This document shows positions 1-12,493 of a stretch of 62,000 nt of DNA, piece by piece (positions within the stretch are counted from its first letter, which is position 1; each line of letters opens with the position of its first letter). Source of the DNA: Tubiluchus corallicola (lineage: Eukaryota; Priapulida; Priapulimorpha; Priapulimorphida; Tubiluchidae); contig JAQGDQ010000443.1 in NCBI GenBank assembly GCA_030141605.1, forward strand, positions 2,501 through 64,500, in the 5' to 3' direction. The notes below the pieces were generated by a model. It was not told the DNA's origin. It did not search any database and saw only the letters and a list, made by a program, of their open reading frames with translations. The translations under genes and the position numbers were made by a program.

Positions 1-1073
1 CGTCATACAATTAGCTTGAATGTTGCTGATTGCTCCGTCGTGCAGGGTGGGGAAGCAAGTATGAACGTCCTTAGATCTGTCTATGGTAGCTAGCCGGCCG
101 TACCAGGGACTAACCCGTGCACAGACCGATATGTTCCATTGACCGAGTAACCGACATAGGTTATAGTCATTCACACCTGTCGAGCTCGTACCTAGCGTAC
201 ATGCCATGATCATCATTGTTGCTCGAAAGCAATAGTGAATATAACACGAATTGCGTGCTTGAAAAAAGTAAAAACGACGCATGTTATTCTTTTGAAAACA
301 CAAGTATTTAAACCAATAGCAAATGATTAACAGGATTGAAATTTTTAGCCTTTCATATTTCGCAACTTAGTAATTAGACTTTTATTTTCAAAAATATGAA
401 GATGCCACTCCTGTCAATGTTGTTAGTTTATTTAATTTAATTACATTTACTTGATTCATTTGTTTTAAATACAAAACAAATTTATACGCGAAATGATCAA
501 GTTTTGGTCAAGTATTGGTCAAGATTCATAAGAAAATTGTTTGCCAGGGCAGGAGATATCAACAGGTGACCATAAAAAAATCTAAAAAGATATGATTCGG
601 ATATTGAAACTTTGAATACATTCATACAGTTCATGCGATTGCCGTACGTGCGGCAATTATTACTCTAAAGCCTATGTTTCAAATAAGGTTTGCAAAGATA
701 CAGCTGAAATTGCTGCACAGAGTTTCGTCATCATCAGACGCCCGTTACGTCTAATACAGACATTTCGCAGGCAGAATTCTAAACTAAATGAAACCTGCGT
801 TTAAAGACTGATAAACATAGCGATTATTCATGTAAACAAAAATTAGAAACTTTTATGCCATAGACTTATCAGTACCACTTCCATTACATTATCTGTAAAG
901 TAATGAATTGTAAAGCTGCTAAATGTGATTGTACCACAAAGAATGTAAGGATAACACTAGTACCGCTGCTGTTGATGCTGATGATGACGATGATCGAGAT
1001 AAGAGTGATGGTCGTAGTTGAGATGTCCATAGATTGGGTTATCTGGCAGTGTTATTAGCAATGAGACTTATAA

Positions 1074-1108
1074 TAACGATAACGATAACGATAGCGATAA
1101 CGATAACA
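1074..1108. repeat. (AACGAT)n short tandem repeat
   Basis: About six copies of the hexamer AACGAT, one with a base change (AGCGAT). It looks like a simple microsatellite. Confidence 0.8.
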
Positions 1109-2229
1109 ATATTGGTGATCATTATCACGGAGATTGCAGATTCAGAGCTCAATACAATCTAAAAGCTAATATAAAATATAGCATATAGAGTTAAATCGTA
1201 GGATGAATATAATTTAAAAATATGAAACAAAAAGATTATAACAACAATAAATCAATTCACTTATATTAAGAGAAAGAAATTGCGGTTTTATTATGCGAGT
1301 TACACAGCCTCCTTAATTGACAAGCAGCAAGAACCTTGATCGCTAATCGGTGGTCACATCAAGTGATTTGTAGTACTGTAGGTAAGCAATGCTAGGTCTG
1401 ACCAGTAAATAAATTGGTGACCTCCGAGAGCAGGCCGGGTTTATTTGCTTTACTGTCTCTGATTATTTAACATGACATATCCAATTGAGGGAGCTGTGCG
1501 CATACTGCTTACTAATATGGTGAAAACACTTCCAAAGTCTTAGTGGATTGCCATTAACAGTAACCTAATCTAGATACTGGTCTCGCCACAATGATCAGGA
1601 ATAATAAAGAATCATAAAAGCAGTTAAACAATAATAACTTAGTATGTCATCTTAGTATCTACCTGCTCATAAAATTGTCTTTACAAACTGGAAATTTTTC
1701 CATAAAATGTCAATGAAAATCAGTGGTTGCTGTCAAGCTAGGTTTGCGCAGGCTATGTTGTTGAGGATAAACATGTCAATAACTATTTCAAAAATGTAAG
1801 TGGACGTAGCAATTATAACTAGTATCACAATGATGTTGATTGACGAAAGAGTTTGAAAAACCTGAACGTTGTTATCTTCAAATATCAAGGATTTTAAGTG
1901 AACTGTTAAACAATTAATTAATATTAATATTATAATACCAAGCTGCAACAACATCAACTAACAAGAAGATTTTGTCATCATCTGCACCCTTTTCAATGTT
2001 ATAGACTTTATCCACGTTTCTCTTTTATATGGTGATCGTATTTCATATTTCTTGTTGTTAGTCGATTAAAGATAAAGAACGATATTTTATTATTATTTTT
2101 AGAAATTACACGTGCCATAATTATCCACCTATTTTCTGCGATGTAAGTTTAGTCTGTTTTAATGTTATTAATCATACAAAAAGTTTCTAAATTTTGTCTC
2201 AAGCTCTAGATGCAGATGAAAGTGGGTAT

Positions 2230-2410
2230 GTGTAGAGGTAGCAGGTAAAAGAAGTCGTCGTGGTCTCGATCCCGAACATTTCTCAAGGCCAGAAGACCGT
2301 TCCCGAACATTTCATCCCAAACCTCGAACTCATTTAGCGTCCAGAACCTCGATGCCGAACCGCTGATCACGCCCCAAACCTCGATACCGTCCCGAACCTG
2401 AACACCCTAG
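2230..2410. repeat. Imperfect G+C-richer tandem repeat (CCCGAACCTCGAT-like)
   Basis: The motif CCGAAC with TCGAT or ATTTC recurs about eight times at irregular spacing (CCCGAACATTTC, CCCAAACCTCGA, CAGAACCTCGATG, CCCAAACCTCGATA, CCCGAACCTGAA). The composition stands out from the A+T-rich surroundings. It is a degenerate minisatellite; no coding reading is supported. Confidence 0.6.
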
Positions 2411-3438
2411 GTATTGAATCATGACTTTTTTATTGTAATTTAATTTAATTTAATGTATTTTATTTCACATTCATAAAAAATATACATTGAAAAAATAACT
2501 ATAAAACAATAAAAATAGAAATAAGGGAGAGACGTAAAGAGACATGCTCCTTATATACGGCTACCGTACTCAAGCAGTTTATCAAAATTCAAAAACTTCA
2601 ATTATTTTTGAGAAATTGAGAATTGCCTGCAGTGACCAAAGGTGCTAGAAGTAAGTAAGGAGTTACTGCTTGAATAACACCGCTGGAGAAAAAAAACCTA
2701 ACGCCTTTTTATTCGTTCTACGAACATACAACTTGAGACTATGGTTACTTTTTGTCCTATCAGTGAGTGCTCCTCTTATTAAAAATTTTTTCGAGATGTA
2801 AGTTAACATCTCTATGAATTATTTTGTAGCACATGACCAAATCGTTTAGTAACCGTCTCTCCTTTAGCTATCTTAAATGAAGGATTTTGAGTCTCCTAAA
2901 TGATAGGGACTTGCTGCTATTGTTGGAATGTTGGAAAACCGTTGGCCACGTTGGAACACTGCTGATAATTTTTTGGCCCAGTACAGCAGACCCAAAAGCA
3001 GTCCATAATAGTCCACTTACCCTCATTCGTTTTGAAAGGTTTCCACCAAAGTTTCCTTTTTACTTGTACACCTTCTCTGCCGCAATTTTGCTATGCCTGC
3101 GCGCTTTTTTTGATAAATATTTTATTTTTGGCCACTTAGTAATTTGTCTGGTGTATCAACGTGACGATATAATATTCATTTTTATCGTTTGGAAAAATGT
3201 TTAATGAAAACCTGATATGCTTGAAATTTTTAAGAAAATTGTAAAGAAACTTCTAACATATTAAAGCATGCACACAAAGCTATGAGCGTTAAGAAAAACT
3301 GCGTGTAATAATTTAGTACTGTTAGAAATAGGGTACTTTGCTTTTAAACACTGGTTAAAATCGCTCCACACTAAATGTAGAAAAAGGCTAATGAACACCC
3401 GGAAAAGCATGGATCTCTTCGATAGACTGCGTCTAGCT

Positions 3439-3490
3439 AGAGAGGTGTAATTGTAGATTCAAAATTACATTTCTACAATTACACCTTTCT
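3439..3490. repeat. Hairpin inverted repeat, 19-bp arms
   Basis: Left arm 3439-3457 (AGAGAGGTGTAATTGTAGA) and right arm 3472-3490 pair with one mismatch around a 14-nt loop. No coding sequence overlaps. It could be a tiny fold-back element or a solo hairpin; no target-site duplication is evident. Confidence 0.7.
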
Positions 3491-5440
3491 GGACAAGCTG
3501 TGAATGCATATGGAACGCCGACTATAATAAACGTTTTGACAATTTATCAGCATTGGCAGTCACTCGTGAAGAATATCTGAAGTTGAAGCATGACAAACTC
3601 GTCACCGTCCGAGAGAGTGAATCATCAAGGCGTGTGACATATACAGAAAGTTGATTTCCTCGTTGGCATCATCTATAATAAGCAGGCGTCTCTTTAAGCC
3701 TGATTAATGATTCTGATTTTACAATCTGTGATAAAAGACAAAAAACGCACACAGCATTTCTAATGTTGTGAGCAATATTTTAAAGACAAAACGCTATTTT
3801 GCTTTTAGAGATGTAAAGTCGTGATACGAGTTCACATATTTACAAGAAACTTTACATATTTTTGTACATATTTTCTGTTTTTGTACTAATTGACTGGAGT
3901 TTTGTAATTTGTTGGTCTGCAGGTGTGTGCAACGTTGTGCCTTGTTTTTGTGTACTTTACACCACTTGGTCTTTTAACAATCATTTAACTATTACTAACA
4001 ACTGTTTAAAAATCGTCTTCATTTTTACCTTTTTATTTTTGACGAAATTTTGGCAAAAGTGTAGCACGTAAATTTCCGAAGTTTGCGACACTGACAAACA
4101 AATCGGGTAGCAATGGATAATATTTTAGTTATTAAATTTAAATTTGGCAAGCGTCCTAGTTTGTATTAACTTTTCTTGTTAGGAGTTTATAATTGTCATA
4201 ATTGTGTTTGAGACTAAATCAACGTTAATTTATTTTGATTTGATTAATTAAATTTTTTATCCGAGTCGCCGTACAACTTATGCATGTACATTTGACAACC
4301 AGATAGATCTGCAATAACTTGAATGACAGAGAATGTAAAAAGTTGGAATACAACCAGGTCCATTCGTACCAAAGACCATCTTACAAGACGGGCGCCTTAG
4401 ACTACTATTCCACAGCATTCTTTGTTATCAAGGCAGTTCAAACTTCATTCTTAATAGCTTGACAACCAAATTCAGCTCCAAATGTTAGAGCACTCACACT
4501 AGAGGGAATTTAACTAGATCGAATTCTAACTTTTTCACATTTCCTATCGATTAAGTTTATTATCAAAATTTTATTAATTACGAGTGTCTACCACCAACAA
4601 TTATTTTACTATTATAAACTATTTTAGTAATTCTGGGTTAACTAAAATTTTATGTGTTTTTTAAATGTAACCCTCGAATTCAACTTGAAGAACGTGTACA
4701 TTGATTTTCAATACATTGCAAAATCATTTCAACTAAAATATGAAAAGATTCCCGTAGAAAAGGAAGCCTCGAAGTTGTTTTGTTCACTTCCTTTTGGCAT
4801 CACTAATAAATGTCTGAAAGTTTGCTTAACGGTAGGTCAAGAGTTTCCTGGTTTTACAACTTAGTTTAACACGGGATTTTGCACTGTTGACCCACATTGT
4901 GACGATATGTAGGCTACTTACAATCAGGAAGTACTTGACATGTTAATCTAGTATGTGACTGTGGTGTCACACATCATGTTTAGTCAATTTACTTAATCTA
5001 CCATGGCCTCTGATTGTCACACAGACTTTTTAAATAGGCCTATAAACTATAAACTGTGATTTTATCTAAAAGCGTGCTATGTTGAGTATATAGAATTTTA
5101 TTGTATCCCTGTAATGAATCTATGTATAACAAATCAATAATAACAAAAAGTTATTTTTATTTGACGCTAAGAAAAACAATTCAGGCGATCCGTTTTCAAT
5201 CATTGAACATGAAAAACATTTTTGACTCTGCTGCAATTGGTAAAAGGTAGGGAATAATAATAATTACAAGTAAATTACATTAATTCAAAGTTTAAAAAAC
5301 CCAAAATTTGCAAATGAAACAGTCTACCTTTAGCTTAAACATTCCTCTGTTTAATTACAAATGTTGCGAAGCCAATGAATTAAACCACATAGACCAGCTC
5401 TATGTGTAAGTGAATAAGTTAAAATGGCCAACTGGACAAA

Positions 5441-5470
5441 ACATGTTTTACAGAAACATGTTTTACAGAA
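5441..5470. repeat. 15-bp exact tandem duplication
   Basis: ACATGTTTTACAGAA occurs twice back to back. It is a small local duplication with no known role. Confidence 0.85.
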
Positions 5471-5590
5471 AGTACCCCATTAATGAAGTATTTTGTATCA
5501 AATTGACGAAAAAATTTAGGTACTAATGGTATCAATACTTTCTGAAATTATCTGACAATTAACGATATCAAAAATTATAGTCATAATTGT

Positions 5591-5824
5591 GATTGTCAGA
5601 TTTTTTATAAACCTTTGTGATTTATTTTACCAATTATTACCCATTGTGGGCAATGAGTTGGAGAAAAGAGATGCTGAAAAACTGTGGACTACAATTTCAG
5701 TTAGAGAGAGGAGACGAATTGTGCTCCACAATTTTTCAGCGTCTCTTTTTTCCAACCCATTACACGCAATGGGTTAATCACTGGTAAAATAAACTACAAT
5801 GGTTTACAAAAAAATCTGACAATC
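5591..5824. mobile_element. 234-bp fold-back palindrome (MITE-like)
   Basis: The left half starts GATTGTCAGATTTTTTATAA and the right half ends with the reverse complement, AAAAAAATCTGACAATC. The two arms, each about 105-110 bp, match along nearly their whole length with scattered substitutions, leaving only a short central loop near 5700-5715. A single-stranded copy would fold into one long hairpin. The 62-codon frame spanning it is an artefact of the palindrome. Fold-back MITEs have this structure; no clear target-site duplication is visible, so the transposon class is unassigned. Confidence 0.75.
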
Positions 5825-6356
5825 AGAATAGTAATTTATTAATGAAAGGTAGGTACCATAATTCTACGATTTCATGGTTAGGGTGAGTTTAATTTAAGCA
5901 CGTAAGAGCCTCAGCATGAAATATAAAGTTTTAAAACTTTCCGCCACACCAGTCAAATTTCCCGCCAATTTCAACAGCAAATATTCTTCAGTGACTATTA
6001 ACCAGGGCAGAATGTTGTAAACTGTTCAGATTGCAGAGAACTTGCATTGAACAATTTTGAAGAGAATCAAGCCGCAAACCTCTTGCCACGTGTCATTGAC
6101 ACCATGCCCTTTGCAATAATTAATGTGGGGCAAAGTGGTACAATAATCAACAATCAATAACGCTTTAAGTAATTTGTTGTTCAGTTATAGGCCCAAGGGT
6201 CATTTCTCTGCCATTTTTACCACATTTTGCAAATACACAAACACTTTTATAAAACTGTCTTTTGTGATTCGTGCCAAAAAGTAGGCTACAGGCATAGCAC
6301 ACTCAAAATTGCTGTAATGGAGATAATAATTGCATTGTACAACCATCAAAGCCACT

Positions 6357-6430
6357 AGCAACCCACCAAATCACTCATTATTATTAATTATTGATAACCC
6401 ACAGAATCACTCATTATTATTATTAATTAA
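6357..6430. repeat. Tandem duplication, about 40-bp unit
   Basis: A unit containing AACCCAC, then AATCACTCATTATTATT, then AATTA occurs twice in succession (near 6362 and 6397) with a few differences. It looks like a local duplication. Confidence 0.65.
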
Positions 6431-8398
6431 CGAAAACCGTAAAGATGTTTTTTGCCCATTTCAGTAGTATCCAAGTCGTGATGTAGTATTAAATAGCAAG
6501 GCAACTACTAAATTCAGCGGAGTGTGACAGGACCGGTACTCAGCAAATTGACAAGGATTAGTTCTTTGAGATGAGGTACTAAACCAGCAGCGGTATCTAA
6601 GCCACACTTGGATGTAATAATTATGCGGGGGCAGCATGGCATATGAACCTTTCAGTTTTTTTGCTATGCGGAAACACGTTTAACAATTAAATAATCAAAG
6701 TAAGCTTTAATATATTAACTAATTTCACAAACTGGAAACTGCTAGTTAAGAAAGATTTACTTATTTATTTCATTTATTTATTTATTATTTTATAAAGTAT
6801 AAAGTAAAGTATAGAGTAAAGGATAGAATAAGCAATTAGTTGTTACTTTGCAAAATGTGACCACATTTGTAACAACGTTTTATTAATCATCAAGGGAGGT
6901 TTTCGCCAACGTTTTACAAATACGATATTCGATAATTATTCAGTAATTAGCAATTATTAATCGTTTTAACGTTCAGTAACTAATTACAACGAAGAATATG
7001 TATAGAAGGCCTGCCTATAAACGCCTAGTTTTTGCTTGAATCGTTTTTGGTTGAATTTAGCATGAAAAAGCAAGTAAGATGAAATAGCGCAGAAAAGCGA
7101 AGTAACTAAAAACAGAAAGTTGCATGCAGATTTTTATCTAATCTGTAATGAGTGCACTGAGCTTTTGCTTTTTAACACGTTAATCTTGCAGATCTGATTT
7201 AGTCGATAAGCTAATTCTTTTTTTCGCAGATATAGTCAGGTAGATTAATGAAAGTTTGTTCATGAAGCGTATCACTACCTCCACTTTTTTGCTCAGTTTT
7301 TTTGGTGCAGAAAGATTGGCAAAGAGATGCACAATAGATGTTCTGTGTTACGTGCTTATTAGAAAAAACCGCAGTCCATGATAGTTTATTTATTTATTAT
7401 TTATTAGGTACAAAAGACATTCATTTATACATAAGTAAAATTAAACAGTAAAATTATATGGTCATGATCAATACGACGGTTGTGACTACTTGGTGTGCCA
7501 TGGATGACAACAATGAACTAAATCCTCAAACAGGTCACTGCCTGTCACCCGTCAAGTTCAATTATTAGAACTTATATTAGAATTTCAGCGCTATTAGTAC
7601 GGTGGAAAAGAGTGCGGATTTTGCATGATAAGTGTTTTCAATATCTCATTCTAAGTCGATTAAGGACATAGTAAAACGAAGTTGATACCAAAATCATAAG
7701 CTAAATCGGTAATTCCAGTTATTATCGTTTATTGAGGAACAGTCTGATTATCGTTTATTATGGAAACATCTTGGCAATAGATTTTTGAGCTATACTCTAC
7801 TGCACAAACAGTTGTTATTATAAATAGCAGAACACTTACTTTGAAAATGCTAGGCCAATATCCAGGATCTCTTGATACACATAATTATCCAATCATTGGG
7901 CAGCTTACAATTTTACATCCATCGTGGTTATGCGATTTAGTTTAACATTACTTCAGGCACCACAAGAACACCCTTACAGCAGACAATATTTTTATCAGCG
8001 ATGCACAAATGTAAATTGGTATTGTTCTACTGTCCCTGGAACTCGTCAAAACAGTACAAACAACAGAACAAAAATGACCCTTAAAATTTGCAGATCAGTT
8101 AATTATTAATGACGGTATTTTGGAGCGTCTTGTTCGACGTGGTATGGTACCTGTGTGTACCGCTATACTTAAGTAAGTTGTTTTTACGCTCTATCGGATA
8201 AAGTATAGCAGAATAGAGTGTTTTTAGTAGAACTAGGTTATAAGTGGAACAAGGTCAGATGTCTAGAGTAATCGGCTTGTTAGGTGTATGATTCACTAAG
8301 TATGTTGAGTATGACGCATAATGGCTATCAATCAAATTTGGCTATGAGTAGACTTGATCGTGCTGCAGGTTGTTCAACTTTATTAAGTACGAACTGTT

Positions 8399-8450
8399 AA
8401 GATAAGATAAGATAATCCTTACACGGATACATTATAAATTGATTTAAAAG
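8399..8450 (-). mobile_element. Retroelement 3' tail, (TTATC)n
   Basis: Read on the minus strand, this ends GTGTAAGGATTATCTTATC followed by further TTATC units. That is the familiar layout of non-LTR retrotransposon or SINE 3' ends: a GGGATTA-like motif then a short tandem tail. No coding part is recognisable nearby. Confidence 0.4.
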
Positions 8451-8667
8451 CTATTATTTCCATAATGGTTCATGATTGTTAGTAGATAAAAAGCTGTATA
8501 TCGTATATGTTAGATAACTATATTATTGACAATCAATAAGACATTATGCACAATTAAACGCTGTAAAAATTTTTGCATCATATAAAATTACACTTGTTTT
8601 AAAGTAAATTAATACTGTTAAGACTCTTTGGTTTACTTAAAAGTTACAAATAAAACAAATAAGTTAC

Positions 8668-8669
<2 letters not shown>

Positions 8670-8707
<38 letters not shown>
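8670..8707. repeat. (TA)n microsatellite
   Basis: About 19 uninterrupted TA dinucleotides. Confidence 0.95.
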
Positions 8708-8710
<3 letters not shown>

Positions 8711-11177
8711 AGGTGTTCACAAAGTGGTTAGACAGTTTAAAAAATTCACAACAATATTTAAAATGGCACAAACAAAATATTTCTTTTTATATATTATTGA
8801 GTCATTGTTAAAGTTTTTCTTAATGATATGTTTTTGATTCAGAGAACAAATGAAAGGAAGAAAAAGAGAAATTTATTGATTCTTTATAACCCCTCTTTGA
8901 GATGACTACTTCACTACAAAAAGCACAAATTCACAACAAAATCTGACATTCAAATATAGAGAAATTGCATATCTAATCCTTTTGCAATAGTGCTTTCAAA
9001 AATTCAGCTCTAAACTTCTAAATATAAATGTCAAATACCTGTGAATGTTGAGCTATTCGGATTCGGTGTACTAACCCTGGTATCAGTGTTTAGGGAGTAA
9101 AACGAGTCAGTCTTGCTCCATTCTTCTCAGGTCGTATCGTTCTTACACTTTGCCATGTTGAAAAGGTGGTGTACTCTCAAGGACAATTTATATTTTTGTG
9201 TTTGAAGTTTGCCTGTTCGTCTTTAAAGTAACGGTTAAGTCTCTCGGGAAGTTGAGCTTATTATAATATTTGAGAAAGATGTTATAAAGTTTGTAACTGG
9301 TCATTTTTCTCGCTTGCTTGGTTTAACTTCTGTACTATTCCAATATTAGATGGGAAATGTATCCTACAGAAGCGGTTATGAACGTACTGGAGAAAGGTTC
9401 TGCATCGTGCTCGAAAACGTAATCTCTGTAGCAGAATGGAAGACCATACTGCAGTCGTTTATAAGCTGGTACCTCAGCTTTTTATCTTTACCCACTTTGA
9501 AGATTGCAAAATCGTATTTAAAATCTTGTCGGGTCTTAATTTATTGGGAAATCCTGCTGTCTCTTGCTTATCGAAGGTCTGTTGCTATAGTAAACCTCTT
9601 TAATCAGCAGGAAATGGACGGTGCTTTGTAGCTCAAGCAGAGCCTTTTATCAATGGCAAATTAGTTGTAGGAACGGTTATTTTTTTGGATCTACTTTTCA
9701 CTTTTTGAATGTACTATTTATGTCTAGCCTCTGGCAAAGTGTATAAAATTGAAAATATCCTGACAATAATTGCACAATATTGCTTTCTCAATGGTTCTTA
9801 ATTAAGATGCGTACACAGCATATGTAGCCGGCATAACTTTAAAGAAATTTCTGTCAGCATTGTTTTTCTGTCACATTTGCAAATTCTAGTTTTAAATTTT
9901 TCTTTAATCTTTATTACATTTACTTTGTCTTTTGAGACGTAGTTTCCTTAGTTTTATCAACTCGTATGGAGGTCGCCAAATAGATGTAGTGTTGTAGTTA
10001 CAGATGCGTGCTTTGCTTCCTCTTGCTTGTAACACCACTAGTGCTGCCTATCGGTGCAGTTAAGAAACTCCAAATACTGCACAATACGTAGCAAAACAGG
10101 CGTCGAAAAAAGCAAATTTGACTATTGCATTACGAAGACAACAATAAGAGAGAAAATTTCTCTATAAAGGCCGAAAAATAGAAATACACACTTCATGGGC
10201 TTGCAACGCGATACTCCATGTAATGAGCGGATATCTGGACACCATAGTTGTATGCATACGTGGCTTTATTAGGTGACTGAAAGGCCGATATTGCAGTCTC
10301 TTATCCACGTAATCACGTGACCACTACACCTTTTGGATAACGTGCCAAGATAAATCAAAGACAAAACAACAACAGCAAAAAAATGAGCACTCTAAAATTT
10401 CTTTGCTTTATTTCTATAAAAGTATTTTCGGCGGTTTTTCACCACAGTTAACATGCATGCTACTTTGCTAGCTGCTATATTTATAAAATTATTATTAAAA
10501 TACTGGTGACTGTTATCTTGCATACAAACCTAAATTCTTTAAAGTAGATAATTATAATTTTATGAAAGTGCCTGATACCACTACACCGCAACAACTTAGT
10601 GCATTTGCATTACCTAAATGCAAAAGAAATGGCTTCGAGCTCATATTGTGCTCCGTTTTTGAAACCTATTTGCAATCGCAAGGTATGTCTGTATCTTTGG
10701 ACATATTTCAACTATCATAAACAATATTTTCCACATGTAACTATGTACTAGGTGCAGCAGTGTTATGACGTAAGATCTGTGGTCCATGTCAACAATTTGT
10801 ATGCATGTCTACACGAATATACATGAACTTATATGGCTATTTACGTGGTTGTTTAGTTCGTCCGAACCACAAACTAGCCTTAAGATTGCCAGCAACACAT
10901 TATGATATATCAGGATTAACTTTTGCCTTTGGTATGTCGGAAAAATCGTCGCAATAAAATTATTCTTTTGGCGAAAGGAATTGCTAAATGTGTCAAGGTA
11001 GGTGTTTAGCTGCTATGGCAGCATTGGGTATGTTACTAAAAAGATGAGTGATCTTAGAACCTTGCTTCTTGGTTGTTTTACCTGTCGTACTAGTTCCAGC
11101 TAATTTCTCATTCAAGTGGCGAGAGAACCGTCAGTCACTATAGGCCTCGTGTAAGAATAATATTGTCCTTGATAGTG

Positions 11178-11254
11178 AGTTAGGTTACAGTTAGGTTACA
11201 GTCAAGTTACAGTTAGGTTACGGTCAGATTACAGTTAAGTTACAGCTAGGTTGC
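11178..11254. repeat. 11-bp tandem repeat, seven units
   Basis: Seven head-to-tail units of AGTTAGGTTAC with substitutions (AGTCAAGTTAC, GGTCAGATTAC, AGTTAAGTTAC, AGCTAGGTTGC). It is a minisatellite. It contains TTAGG but not at telomeric period, so I do not call it telomeric. Confidence 0.85.
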
Positions 11255-12493
11255 AATCATCCATTTAGCACTAGGTAAGCTGGATTTGTTGAGAATTGGA
11301 TTACAACTTGTAATGTGACAAAATGTTTAAAAATATTGTGGGAATCAAAAAAGAGATTTTTTACATTTGCAACAAAATGTAAACAGATTAGACGTACAGC
11401 CAAACAGATTAATAAAACAATGTGTTGTTATACATTGTTCACAACAGTTCGGCAAATGTAGCAACACATTTTGTTAATCTACACTGTATTTTTTGTTGGA
11501 GTTGTAAAAATTCTCAAGCCCAATTACGAATGCGAAACGTTGCCAATAAATTCAAGGATTTCGATTCAAGGTTTAGGATAATTTAAACAGTGTGCCGGCT
11601 ATTTGTGCAAAAAATGAAATGCCGATAATTCGCGATATTAGTACAATAAAATGTCCCCGAATCTTTAGCTGAATCTAGAGAAATACCGGGTTTGTCATAT
11701 ATGAGGACTAGGCGGCCTAAGGTAAGTGACGATCTTTAATTCTAGTGGCAATTCACTTATATGGCGTTACAAATTAAAAGAATACTGCTTGTGATGATAA
11801 CTTAATTCATCTTTGTAGGAGCAGTAGAATCTGTTTTTGCAGGTCTACCGAAGAACCCCTGTTACCACTCCTGGTATCTTTGGCTCGCTTAATTTTCATG
11901 GATGAAGTGATTACTTATATGTTGCTTTCATTTCCTGGATATTCTTACATGTTTTGGCTTTGGATATTTGGTCACTCGAAAGGTGCTGTATAAAAATATG
12001 TATGATAGTACAAGGTCTTGCTGGGATAGCACAAAGTTCCGCCAGAACAGATTATAAAGAGGCTAACCCATCCCCAGGCATTAGGGGAAAAATGTCAGGT
12101 AACAGTACTGCCCAATGGACATGCATTGATTGGTCCGGGCAGCTACTTTGGTTAGTAACCCGACTATGTAGTCAGGTAACTGTACTTGTATTGGTGTTAC
12201 ATGAAAGAGTGAGTTACTAAAGATTTCCTTTGTCTTCTTGTCAGCTTGAAATGCTCTCTGAGGTACTTGAGCAATTGTTTCTCCTAGTATACTCTCTCTG
12301 TACACTGGTGTTTTCTTTAAGGATCTGCTACATGCCATACTCCATTTTTTGTGTTCATCAATGATATGCCAGGACCTGGCGTTAAACTCTCCTCTAAACG
12401 CGTTATCTGCATATTACCCTGCATAACGCTTACCGCAATGTGTCACTTGATATGACTGTCTTGAGTGAATACAAGAGATCCTGAATTGGCTTT
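11255..12493. other. Intergenic; possible decayed RT scrap near 12340-12400
   Basis: No gene supported. Near 12340-12380 one plus-strand frame reads FVFINDMPG, resembling the conserved FINDLP-type motif just before the catalytic YADD box of LINE reverse transcriptases. The expected YADD box does not follow, so this is at best a decayed remnant. Confidence 0.35.

Larger units (their letters stand above)
1..5590. other. Intergenic, no gene recognised
   Basis: Apart from the short repeats listed separately, I see only A+T-rich sequence. Short open frames (for example 2887-3204 and 4652-4864 on the plus strand) show no recognisable family and no convincing splice context. The first 200 bases are visibly richer in G+C than what follows and may be the end of an older element, but nothing identifies it. 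Confidence 0.5.
5825..10628. other. Intergenic, repeats only
   Basis: No gene recognised. The stretch holds short A+T-rich low-complexity tracts (near 6765-6830) and the separately listed duplication, LINE-like tail and TA repeat. The open frame at 9350-9631 (93 codons, plus strand) matches no family I know. Confidence 0.45.

Noticed and set aside
5589-5777. 62-codon open frame
   Set aside because: Falls inside the fold-back palindrome and reads one arm then the other; no independent coding evidence.
11178-11254. Interstitial telomere-like repeat (TTAGG)
   Set aside because: The period is 11 bp and units are not pure TTAGG or TTAGGG; an ordinary minisatellite explains it.
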